NCBI RefSeq assembly: GCF_030540765.1
Contig: NZ_JAUOEL010000002.1
Span: 1-64,000, forward strand
Reading direction: 5' to 3'
DNA length: 64,000 nucleotides
From: Flavivirga jejuensis
Lineage (GTDB): Bacteria > Bacteroidota > Bacteroidia > Flavobacteriales > Flavobacteriaceae
The first letter of the stretch is position 1. Each line of letters starts with the position of its first letter. Below are positions 29,742 through 36,083 of the stretch, one piece after another. Below the pieces are notes generated by a model, which worked only from the letters and a program-made list of their open reading frames with translations, made no database searches and had not been told where the DNA came from. The position numbers and the translations under genes are program-made.

Positions 29742-30305
29742 TTAAAATATTTGACTATAACTTTCAATGTTAGAGCTATTGATGTCAACAAACACTATTT
29801 GATTAATCTCTTTTAATAGGATACCAAATCTAGTTTTGGTATTCCGTTTTGCAAGTATTCCTTCATATCCCGCTAATGGGCCGCTTATAATACGAACATT
29901 CTCACCTTCTTTAAAATTTGGTTCAACTGATATATTTCTATTTAAATTCAGCATTTTTTTAATCCCTTTTATGTTTTCAAAATCAACTTTTGAAGGCTTC
30001 CCTCCACAATGTAAAAAAGTCACAACCTTAGGTATTTGACAAATTTTACTTAAATAACGTTCTTCGGTATTCACAAAAATATAACTCGGAAAAAGCACCT
30101 CCTCAATCATTTTTTTTTGGCGATTCTTCCAGGTTTTTAAACTTTTCTTCACAGGAAGAAAAACTTCATAGTCTTGAAAAGACAACTCTTGTTTAACAAT
30201 TTTTTCTGCACGTGGTGCTGTATAAAATACATACCAATTCTTATTCGGTTTTAATTCTAATACAGTCTCCCCTTTTTTACAATAACTATCAATATTATCG
30301 CACAT
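29742..30305 (-). CDS. NusG-paralogue antiterminator (UpxY/RfaH/LoaP type) heading the NRPS operon
   Basis: The 187-residue protein has an N-terminal NGN domain (about residues 20-115: WYVFYTAPRAEKIVKQEL, then VLFPSYIFV) and a C-terminal KOW domain (about 130-180: FKEGENVRIISGPLAGYEGIL). This is the layout of NusG, but it stands next to a secondary-metabolite cluster, not rpl/secE genes. Specialised paralogues such as UpxY (Bacteroides capsules), RfaH, TaA (myxovirescin) and LoaP (Bacillus polyketides) let RNA polymerase read through long operons. The gene runs in the same direction as, and directly before, the thioesterase, PPTase and giant NRPS genes. It is therefore the likely operon-specific elongation factor. 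The first eight residues (MCDNIDSY) recur as decayed copies upstream. A family-level call is secure; the target is inferred from position. Confidence 0.9.
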   Translation of the reverse strand: MCDNIDSYCKKGETVLELKPNKNWYVFYTAPRAEKIVKQELSFQDYEVFLPVKKSLKTWKNRQKKMIEEVLFPSYIFVNTEERYLSKICQIPKVVTFLHCGGKPSKVDFENIKGIKKMLNLNRNISVEPNFKEGENVRIISGPLAGYEGILAKRNTKTRFGILLKEINQIVFVDINSSNIESYSQIF

Positions 30306-30331
30306 ATCAATATAATGTTTAAGATTTGGAA

Positions 30332-30381
30332 ATTAAATAAAGCTACGCTTGGTCAATTAGCAACTTTGCATTTGACTAAAA
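30332..30381 (-). promoter_or_regulatory. Leader element copy 1 (directly upstream of the antiterminator gene)
   Basis: The 50-bp core ends 27 nt before the antiterminator ATG. On the plus strand it contains AGCTACGCTTGGTCAATTAG and then CAACTTTGCATTTGAC. On the coding strand it contains an imperfect dyad (GTCAA...TTGAC enclosing GCA...TGC) and then TAGCTTTA, one base off the Bacteroidota -7 box TAnnTTTG. The only upstream TTG is about 15 nt away, shorter than usual. Promoter, operator and RNA-element readings all remain possible. Confidence 0.6.
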
Positions 30382-30561
30382 TTTTAAAATTCTATAAGTG
30401 ATGAATATCTTAGAGAATGATTAAAAAAGGATTTAATTAAACTCTATATTTAAAAAGACATACTAATTCTTACACTTTTATAAACGCAGAAAAATGATTT
30501 AATATAAAAGGTCACATTAACTAATTGAATACTCATAATAATATAGTTTTTAAGATTGAAA

Positions 30562-30611
30562 ATTAAATAAAGCTACGCTTGGTCAATTAGCAACTTTGTA
30601 TTTGACTAAAA
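30562..30611 (-). repeat. Leader element copy 2
   Basis: This copy matches copy 1 except for one C-to-T change in the CAACTTTGC segment. It lies 230 bp upstream of copy 1. Its downstream flank (minus direction) lacks the antiterminator-start fragment seen after copies 3 and 4. Confidence 0.85.
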
Positions 30612-30783
30612 TTTTAGAAGTAATGAGTGTCTTTGAGAATGCTTTTTATGAGGTTTTTATTAAAAAATAATCATGTACGAATATCAAACATTATTTCATA
30701 TAAAGAAAGACAATTCCTGTTAATTAACATAAAGTTCACATTGATTAATTGAATGCCATAATATCTTATAATAATAAAAGAAA

Positions 30784-30870
30784 AAGTTAAAAAATATTCT
30801 TGCTCGTATTCGAATTTAATTATAATAGAATCCCACTCATTTTTTAATAATTATCAAAATTATAGCACAT
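30784..30870 (-). pseudogene. Decayed 5' fragment of the antiterminator gene (behind leader copy 3)
   Basis: Read on the minus strand from an ATG at 30870, about 85 nt align with the start of the antiterminator gene. The peptide is MCYNFDNY followed by a stop, against MCDNIDSYCKK in the gene. The similarity continues past the stop through stretches matching the ETVLELKPNKNWYVF codons. Several substitutions and small indels make it non-coding beyond eight residues. It could still be translated as a tiny leader peptide. Confidence 0.6.
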
Positions 30871-30895
30871 AAATATATGATGTTTAAGATTGAAA

Positions 30896-30945
30896 ATTAA
30901 ATAAAGCTACGCTTGGTCAATTAGCAACTTTGCATTTGACTAAAA
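30896..30945 (-). repeat. Leader element copy 3
   Basis: The core is identical to copy 4 over 50 bp. Downstream (minus direction) it leads into a decayed copy of the antiterminator start, just as copy 1 leads into the real gene. Confidence 0.85.
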
Positions 30946-31123
30946 CTTTAAAATTCTAGTAGTAATGAGTGTCTTTTGAGAATGCTTTTTTATGAGTTTT
31001 TTTGTTAAAAAACCATATACAAATATCAAACATTATTTTTCATAAAGAAAGATAATTCTTATTAATTAACATAAAGTTCACATTCATTAATTGAATGTCA
31101 CAATACCTTATAATAAAAAAAGA

Positions 31124-31210
31124 AAAATTAAAAATATTCCTACTCGTATTCGAATTTAACTATAATAGAATCCTACTAATTTTTTAATAATTATCAAAAT
31201 TATTGCACAT
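31124..31210 (-). pseudogene. Decayed 5' fragment of the antiterminator gene (behind leader copy 4)
   Basis: The ATG at 31210 opens MCNNFDNY and a stop. The next ~60 nt resemble both the copy-3 fragment and the real gene start. The eight-codon frame is kept in both fragments. That may mean selection for a leader peptide, or simply recent duplication of one decayed unit. Confidence 0.55.
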
Positions 31211-31235
31211 ATATATATGATGTTTAAGATTGAAA

Positions 31236-31285
31236 ATTAAATAAAGCTACGCTTGGTCAATTAGCAACTTTGCATTTGACTAAAA
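31236..31285 (-). repeat. Leader element copy 4
   Basis: The core is identical to copy 3, and the flanks match copy 3 closely over more than 300 bp. It too is followed by a decayed antiterminator start. Confidence 0.85.
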
Positions 31286-31445
31286 CTTTAAAATTTTAGT
31301 AGTAATGAGTGTCTTATAAAGGTTTTATTAAACCTTCCATTTAAAATATATACAAATATCAAATATTATTTTTATAAAGAAAAATAATTCTTATTAATTA
31401 ACGTAAAATTTATATAGACTAATTAAACGCTATAATATCTTGAAG

Positions 31446-31495
31446 ATTAAATAAAGCTACGCTTGGTCAATTAGCAACTTTGCGTTTGACTAAAA
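31446..31495 (-). repeat. Leader element copy 5 (outermost)
   Basis: The core differs from copy 3 by one base in the CATTTGAC segment (CGTTTGAC). Its flanks are the most diverged, and the antiterminator-start segment is missing, so it is probably the oldest or a deleted unit. Confidence 0.8.
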
Positions 31496-31695
31496 TTTCA
31501 AAAATTCTATAAGCTATGTGTATCTTAAAGAATGCTTTTATGGGAGTTTTTTAATCCTCTATTTAAAATATGTACGAATATTATCATTTTTAATCAAAAA
31601 AAGAAGACAATTCTTATAAAAAAATCATAAAATTAACATTATATAATTTATCGTCCATAATATTTTATAATTCATAAAATAAAAGGCTAAATAAT

Positions 31696-31854
31696 ATGAA
31701 TTTATTACCTGAAGTTCCGAAGGATTTAGAGAAAGACTATACAGAGTAAATTGGAGATAATCCCAAAGCCAGCTCTGCTCATAGCAGACACTATTTAGAA
31801 ACATATCTTCATAGGGCATATTCTATTGTAGGAAGAACAAATATCATCTGTTAA
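31696..31854 (+). pseudogene. Small unidentified ORF broken by an in-frame stop
   Basis: An ATG at 31696 gives MNLLPEVPKDLEKDYTE and then TAA. The same frame continues without further stops for 34 codons (IGDNPKASSAHSRHYLETYL... ending TNIIC) to a stop at 31852. The second half is protein-like, with balanced composition and an amphipathic HYLETYLHRAY stretch. I do not recognise the family. It may be the remnant of a short gene or the start of one lost by deletion. An antisense frame over the same bases looks spurious. Confidence 0.3.
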
Positions 31855-32007
31855 TAAATCTCCCAAAATTCTCTTAAAACCTGTCTTGTTCTGAAATATG
31901 TATACACAAAGCCAATAGGTTGATTTTAAGTTTGTAAAATAATTTTAAAAGATATCCAACTAAAAACAACACGAGTAAATATCTTAATGTCAGATAATTA
32001 AAAAACA

Positions 32008-32027
32008 GGTACGTAATTCGGTGCGTA
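32008..32027. repeat. 20-bp dyad, copy 1 (left flank of the urea-island block)
   Basis: The sequence GGTACGTAATTCGGTGCGTA matches 46277-46296 at 18 of 20 positions. The two differences are reciprocal (TACGTA-ATTCGG-TGCGTA here, TGCGTA-ATTCGG-TACGTA there). Each copy is a dyad of 6-bp arms around ATTCGG, as for a recombinase or repressor site. Confidence 0.6.
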
Positions 32028-32143
32028 TACCAATAACCAAACAGAATAACACATTGATTATAAGTATTTTATTAGATATCAGATAGTCCCCCTTTCTCCA
32101 CTGAAAAAATTGTAATTAGACACTTTAAAAGTCAAAACCCTTT

Positions 32144-32172
32144 AAACACTACGTTTAGAGTTTTTTTGTTTT
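32144..32172. terminator. Terminator-like hairpin
   Basis: AAACCCTTTAAAC is followed by a short loop, GTTTAGAGTTT and a T-rich tail. It resembles the stronger terminator at 34456-34496, and the surrounding bases are similar too (TAGTyCCyCTTTCTCC upstream of both). Confidence 0.4.
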
Positions 32173-32286
32173 TGGTATATGTTCAAAATACACATTATAT
32201 AGATCAAATATAATTTTAGGGGGCAAGTCATAATTACGCATAAATTTTGATGAGTCTATATAGGAAAAAAGAAATATCTCTGACTC

Positions 32287-32323
32287 CCCTAAACTGGGAT
32301 CAATCCCAAAAGTTGTGTTTAGG
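32287..32323. other. Nested hairpin, possibly a structured RNA or protein site
   Basis: The outer arms CCTAAAC (32288-32294) and GTTTAGG (32317-32323) enclose an inner GGGATCAATCCC stem-loop (32296-32307). No T-run follows, so a terminator is unlikely. Function is unknown. Confidence 0.35.
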
Positions 32324-32540
32324 CAAAAATGTTCTACTCTTTAGCTTCTTGAAATCAGATTCTCTTTTAAAAATACAGCCTTTTTATTTAATTAAGACAT
32401 AACAACCTATAAGTATTTACAACATTTCAATAATCTTTAGTCCCTTTTTTTACATTTTAGTGTAAAATGACCTGTTTGTGACATAGATTGACCAATTTAT
32501 ATCTATTAAATATACTTAATTTACATCTTAAAATTTTTAT

Positions 32541-32585
32541 TATGGGAGTATTTAATTCCTTGTTTAAGAAAAAAAATTATGAATA
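32541..32585 (+). pseudogene. Truncated start of a TPR-gene paralogue (MGVFNSLF...)
   Basis: An ATG at 32541 codes for MGVFNSLFKKKNYE, then a stop that overlaps the lipoprotein ATG. The intact TPR gene 620 bp downstream begins MGLFNSLFGKKK, with a similar AT-rich sequence before its ATG. I infer that a second copy of that gene start was joined to the lipoprotein gene by deletion or recombination. It may now act as a translated upstream ORF that couples to the lipoprotein start. Confidence 0.5.
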
Positions 32586-33067
32586 AATTTAAGATCCTTG
32601 CCTTTACCTTGTTGGTAATCCTTTCTTGTAAAAGTGTCAAATTAAAAAAAAGTTTCCATAACAATTCTGGAAACTATGTATCTGAACATTATCAAAATCG
32701 CGAATCGGGATATGATTGGGTGTCGGTTAATGTTAGCCAGAATACCCCAGAAAACATGAAAATTTCTATTCGATCAAGAGCTGATAAAAAAAGACCTACT
32801 TGTACTTTTGATGCAATTGCTGAAAGAATAAACGATTCAACTTTTCAAACCATTGTAAAACAAAAAACCATTCTTTTTAAATTTAAAGAAAACAATATTT
32901 CAATTTCTACAAAAGAATTTGATAATAGATTTCTATTAATGTATTTCTGTAGTGGTGGTGCTAGTTTAATGGGAGATTATAAAAAAATATCTAGTGAATT
33001 AGACACTACACAAATTGACAAAAAACCTTTTTCTAACATGATAAAAGACGGAAAAATTAACCGATAA
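32579..33067 (+). CDS. Small hypothetical lipoprotein
   Basis: The 162-residue protein has a lipoprotein signal peptide with lipobox LVILSC (Cys17), so it is probably anchored in the cell envelope. The mature part is polar and beta-rich, with alternating hydrophobic residues such as SVNVSQNTPENMKISIRS, and near residue 127 a short FCSGGAS motif. No family is recognised. The start ATG overlaps the stop of a 14-residue upstream ORF. It shares a strand and a loose cluster with the TPR gene and the secreted-protein gene downstream. Confidence 0.75.
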   Translation: MNKFKILAFTLLVILSCKSVKLKKSFHNNSGNYVSEHYQNRESGYDWVSVNVSQNTPENMKISIRSRADKKRPTCTFDAIAERINDSTFQTIVKQKTILFKFKENNISISTKEFDNRFLLMYFCSGGASLMGDYKKISSELDTTQIDKKPFSNMIKDGKINR

Positions 33068-33163
33068 CAACCTTTTAAAAATTCGGATCTATGTTTATCC
33101 GAAAAGTTAGCGTCTTTTTACACGCTACGTTTCACACACAAACCATTAACAAAAATAAAAATT

Positions 33164-33616
33164 ATGGGACTATTTAATTCTCTATTTGGAAAAAAGAAAA
33201 TGACTTTAGATGAAGCTAATGCAAAAAATCAAGATTTTATTACTAAAAATCCTGAACCGAAAGATGATGAAAACTCACTTATGAGACAAGCATCAAATAT
33301 GCTAACTAACAGGAAGTTTGATGAATCTATTGAGTTTTATAAAAGACTTGCTGAGAATTACCCTGAAAATAAGGGGCTATATCTAAGTCAGGTTGGAGTG
33401 GGGTTTTACTTCCTAAATGACTTTGACAAAGCTATTGAATACTATTTAAAGGCAAAAAATGAAGGTGCAGATTCGAATATGATGGACGACAATATTTGGG
33501 AGGCTTGTGAGGCTATTTATAACAAAAATAATGATAAAAAAGCGATTGAAAGATATCTTGAATATTACCATAATGGTAATTATGCTAAAAAAGCAAAAAA
33601 AATACTATCTAAATAA
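33164..33616 (+). CDS. Small TPR protein
   Basis: This 150-residue cytoplasmic protein carries at least two tetratricopeptide repeats. One is near residues 50-83 (NRKFDESIEFYKRLAENYPENKGLYL) and the next near 84-117 (VGFYFLNDFDKAIEYYLKAKNEG). A degenerate third ends in KAIERYLEYYHNGNYAKKAKKIL. The TPR fold mediates protein contacts; no partner can be named from the sequence. The basic start MGLFNSLFGKKK is repeated in the truncated ORF at 32541, which points to a local duplication. Confidence 0.8.
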   Translation: MGLFNSLFGKKKMTLDEANAKNQDFITKNPEPKDDENSLMRQASNMLTNRKFDESIEFYKRLAENYPENKGLYLSQVGVGFYFLNDFDKAIEYYLKAKNEGADSNMMDDNIWEACEAIYNKNNDKKAIERYLEYYHNGNYAKKAKKILSK

Positions 33617-33707
33617 CTTTTGCTAACACAAAAATAAAAAGCATTAAAACGACTTTTTACATTCGACGTTAATAATCATTAAGGACGCAAATTTTGATAA
33701 ATAAAAA

Positions 33708-34238
33708 ATGAAAAAAAATTTAATAATATTATTGTTTATGTTCCCAATATTTTCATGGGCTGATCATTGGGACAATTTAACACTTCAGCAAGCCAATCAA
33801 GTTCAGGATCTTCTTAATTCAAATCCATATATTTTAGATTATTGTGATTGTTGTAGTTATGAAGGAGTATACGCAACGAAAATTTACTTAATGAAGGTAA
33901 AATCAACTGATATTGTAATTTGTGATTGGAATTCAGAATACTTTAACGTTAGAGCGCAAGTTGAGATTTTGGCTGAAATACCGTATAACCAAAATGGTCC
34001 TGACATAGCATCTCCCCGTTTAAACAAATCAGAAAGTGATCTAATAATTACTATGAATTACACCTGGGCCTATAATGAACTGGAAGGAAAAGCAGCTCCC
34101 ATATATACTATTATACCTTATGATACTTACGGAAAAATAAAACTAGATTCAGGTTCTTGTAGGGAATTCACAACTTTTCCAAAACCAAAATATATTAAAG
34201 AGAGAGCATATAAAAGATGGTACAGAAATAAGTTTTGA
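33708..34238 (+). CDS. Secreted hypothetical protein with a CDCC motif
   Basis: The 176-residue protein has a signal peptide (MKKNLIILLFMFPIFSWA), so it is periplasmic or secreted. The mature protein starts with a helix (LTLQQANQVQDLLNSNPYI) followed by YCDCCSYEG, a Cys-rich stretch suited to metal binding or a disulfide. The rest alternates in beta-strand pattern and ends in a basic tail (RAYKRWYRNKF). The family is not recognised. The terminator at 34456 ends this plus-strand block and faces the urea transporter operon. Confidence 0.75.
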   Translation: MKKNLIILLFMFPIFSWADHWDNLTLQQANQVQDLLNSNPYILDYCDCCSYEGVYATKIYLMKVKSTDIVICDWNSEYFNVRAQVEILAEIPYNQNGPDIASPRLNKSESDLIITMNYTWAYNELEGKAAPIYTIIPYDTYGKIKLDSGSCREFTTFPKPKYIKERAYKRWYRNKF

Positions 34239-34455
34239 CCGCAAAAATACGATTTTAACAATTTGTATATTATATAATCCCTTCTGTTCGTTAAAGGACA
34301 TAGTTTACAAAGTTAAAGAATTATTAAAAAGGGCTAATTAGAAGTTACTAAATTTTAAAACCTCTGAAACCACCTTAAAAAACTGATAAACTTGGAATTC
34401 TGGATAGTTCCTCTTTCTCCGTTGAAACGATGTTTCAAAAGAAACATAGAATTTA

Positions 34456-34496
34456 AAACCTCTTTAAAACTTAGTGTTTAAAGGGGTTTCTTTTTT
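34456..34496. terminator. Bidirectional Rho-independent terminator between convergent genes
   Basis: A 13-bp stem (AAACCTCTTTAAA at 34456-34468 with TTTAAAGGGGTTT at 34477-34489, one G-T pair) closes an 8-nt loop and runs into CTTTTTT on the plus strand. A-rich bases precede it, so it can act for both the plus-strand gene ending at 34238 and urtE ending at 34529. The rest of 34239-34528 holds no gene. Confidence 0.8.
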
Positions 34497-34528
34497 AGTT
34501 ATTTTCAAAAAACACTTGCCCCCCTGTT

Positions 34529-35227
34529 TTATAGTTTAATACTTTTAACAATAGAATGTACATTATCTTTTGTAACTCTACTTTCTTTTGTTATCTCTCC
34601 ACCTTGAAGGAAATAATAAGACTGCGAAAGATTAATTGCAAAACTCACAAACTGTTCTACTAAGAGTACCGTAACATTAAGATCTAACGCTATTTTTTGT
34701 AAAATCCTTCCAATTTCTTGAACTACATTAGGCTGAATACCTTCAGCTGGTTCGTCAAGCAAAATCATTTTTGGATCTATAACCAACATTCTTGCTATAG
34801 CTAATTGCTGTTGCTGACCACCACTTAACATGCCTCCCTTTCTTTTTCGGATTTCTTTTAAATCTGGAAAATAGTCATAACCTATTTCTAGGGCTTTTTT
34901 CAAATTCATCTTTCTTACTTCACAGCCTAACAACAGGTTTTCCTCTACAGATAAATATGGAAAAATCATTCTTCCCTGCGGCACATATGCCACTCCTAAT
35001 TGTGAAATGGCTTCAGAATCTAATTTAGAAATATCTTGACCATCAAAAATAATTTCTCCACTTTTTGAAGGCATTAATCCCATAATTGATTTTAATAACG
35101 TGGTTTTCCCTGCTCCATTACTACCAACGATAGAGCAAATTTCGTTTTTAGGTATGCTAATATTTATATTATGAATTGCTGAGGATTCATTCGAATATCC
35201 AGCAGTTAAATTTTTTATTTCAAACAT
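34529..35227 (-). CDS. urtE: Urea ABC transporter, ATP-binding subunit UrtE
   Basis: The 232-residue ABC ATPase has Walker A GSNGAGKTT (near residue 34), signature LSGGQQQQLAIARML, Walker B MILLDEP and an H-loop region at the C terminus (LVEQF in this family in place of a typical H-loop). It resembles LivF-like ATPases of branched-chain amino acid/urea transporters. Being last in the urtA-porin-urtB-urtC-urtD-urtE order, next to urease, makes UrtE the natural assignment. The pair UrtD/UrtE drives urea import through UrtB/UrtC. A 64-bp gap separates it from urtD. Confidence 0.93.
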   Translation of the reverse strand: MFEIKNLTAGYSNESSAIHNINISIPKNEICSIVGSNGAGKTTLLKSIMGLMPSKSGEIIFDGQDISKLDSEAISQLGVAYVPQGRMIFPYLSVEENLLLGCEVRKMNLKKALEIGYDYFPDLKEIRKRKGGMLSGGQQQQLAIARMLVIDPKMILLDEPAEGIQPNVVQEIGRILQKIALDLNVTVLLVEQFVSFAINLSQSYYFLQGGEITKESRVTKDNVHSIVKSIKL

Positions 35228-35291
35228 GTTTTGCGTTTAATCTTGTTATGGTTGCATTATTTTGTCAAACTGCATTACTAAAAATTCACGT

Positions 35292-36083
35292 TTAGTTTTG
35301 ACGACCCAAATAAATTTCAATCACCTGTTCGTTATTTACAATTTTATCAAAAGCTCCTCTATCAATAATACGTCCTTCATGCATAACCGTAACAGATGTT
35401 GAAAAATTACTAACAAATTTCATGTCGTGCTCTACCACTAAAACGGTGTGATCTTTTCCTATCTCTTTTAATAACTCACCCGTTCTATCACGCTCACTCG
35501 GAGACATTCCAGCAATGGGCTCGTCTACCAATAATAATTCTGGTTCGTTAATTATAGACATTGCTATTTCTAACCACTGTTTTTGCCCGTGAGACATAGA
35601 CCCGCTAATTACATTTTTGTACTCTAAAAGATTTAGCTTTAGCAGCGTTTGGTCTATAGTATCTTCTTCCTCCTTGGTAATCTTGTGATTAAATAGATAC
35701 CAAACATTGCGTTTTCCTGTTAACAACGAAAGCTTCATGTTTTCAAAAACCGTCTGCGTATTAAATATAGTCGGGTTTTGAAACTTTCTGCTTATCCCCA
35801 AGTGTACAATACTTTCTGGTTTTTTATTTTGAACTTCGTGAGTTTCCTTGTAAATAATTTTACCTTTTGATGTTTTTACACGTCCACAAATAGCATCTAA
35901 AATAGTCGTTTTTCCTGCTCCGTTTGGACCAATTATAAACTGAACACCTTTAAATGAAAAATCTATATTAATAGTATTCAAAGCTTTGTAGCCATCAAAA
36001 TCTACTTCAACATCTCTTAGACTTATGATAGGATTTACAACTCTGGCAATACGTTTTAAGTGTAATTCTAAATCTTTATTCAT
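35292..36083 (-). CDS. urtD: Urea ABC transporter, ATP-binding subunit UrtD
   Basis: The 263-residue LivG-like ATPase has Walker A GPNGAGKTT, signature MSHGQKQWLEIAMS (the variant SHGQ typical of UrtD), Walker B LLLVDEP and the switch His in VLVVEHD. An N-terminal stretch of about 20 residues precedes the ATPase core. Its start overlaps the end of urtC by 8 nt, indicating translational coupling. With UrtE it forms the ATPase pair of the urea importer. Confidence 0.95.
   Translation of the reverse strand: MNKDLELHLKRIARVVNPIISLRDVEVDFDGYKALNTINIDFSFKGVQFIIGPNGAGKTTILDAICGRVKTSKGKIIYKETHEVQNKKPESIVHLGISRKFQNPTIFNTQTVFENMKLSLLTGKRNVWYLFNHKITKEEEDTIDQTLLKLNLLEYKNVISGSMSHGQKQWLEIAMSIINEPELLLVDEPIAGMSPSERDRTGELLKEIGKDHTVLVVEHDMKFVSNFSTSVTVMHEGRIIDRGAFDKIVNNEQVIEIYLGRQN

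Larger units (their letters stand above)
30306..31500 (-). repeat. Leader array: five units of a conserved 50-bp element upstream of the antiterminator
   Basis: This 1.2-kb AT-rich stretch has no intact gene. It contains five copies of one 50-bp element, starting at 30332, 30562, 30896, 31236 and 31446 (intervals 230, 334, 340 and 210 bp), all in the same orientation. Flanks are also related. The interval from copy 3 to copy 4 is nearly identical over its whole length to that from copy 2 to copy 3, and the other intervals are shorter and more diverged. The unit nearest the gene forms the antiterminator's own 5' region. The 50-bp cores are far better conserved than their flanks. The layout suggests repeated tandem duplication of promoter, leader and gene start, followed by decay of everything but the core. 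Confidence 0.9.
31855..32540. other. Intergenic region without a gene
   Basis: No credible gene is seen on either strand. The stretch holds a 20-bp dyad (32008-32027), a terminator-like hairpin (32144-32172) and a nested hairpin (32287-32323), listed separately. The start of a truncated ORF follows at 32541. Confidence 0.6.

Noticed and set aside
30306-31500. The leader array as a CRISPR array
   Set aside because: Copies are 210-340 bp apart, the flanks between copies are themselves related, and no cas gene is present.
30306-31500. The leader array as an invertible promoter, as before Bacteroides capsule operons
   Set aside because: All copies have the same orientation and no inverted flanking copies or invertase gene are seen.
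31625-31819. Minus-strand 64-residue frame in the gene desert
   Set aside because: Composition is Tyr/Leu-rich and unlike a protein, and it is antisense to the more plausible broken plus-strand ORF.
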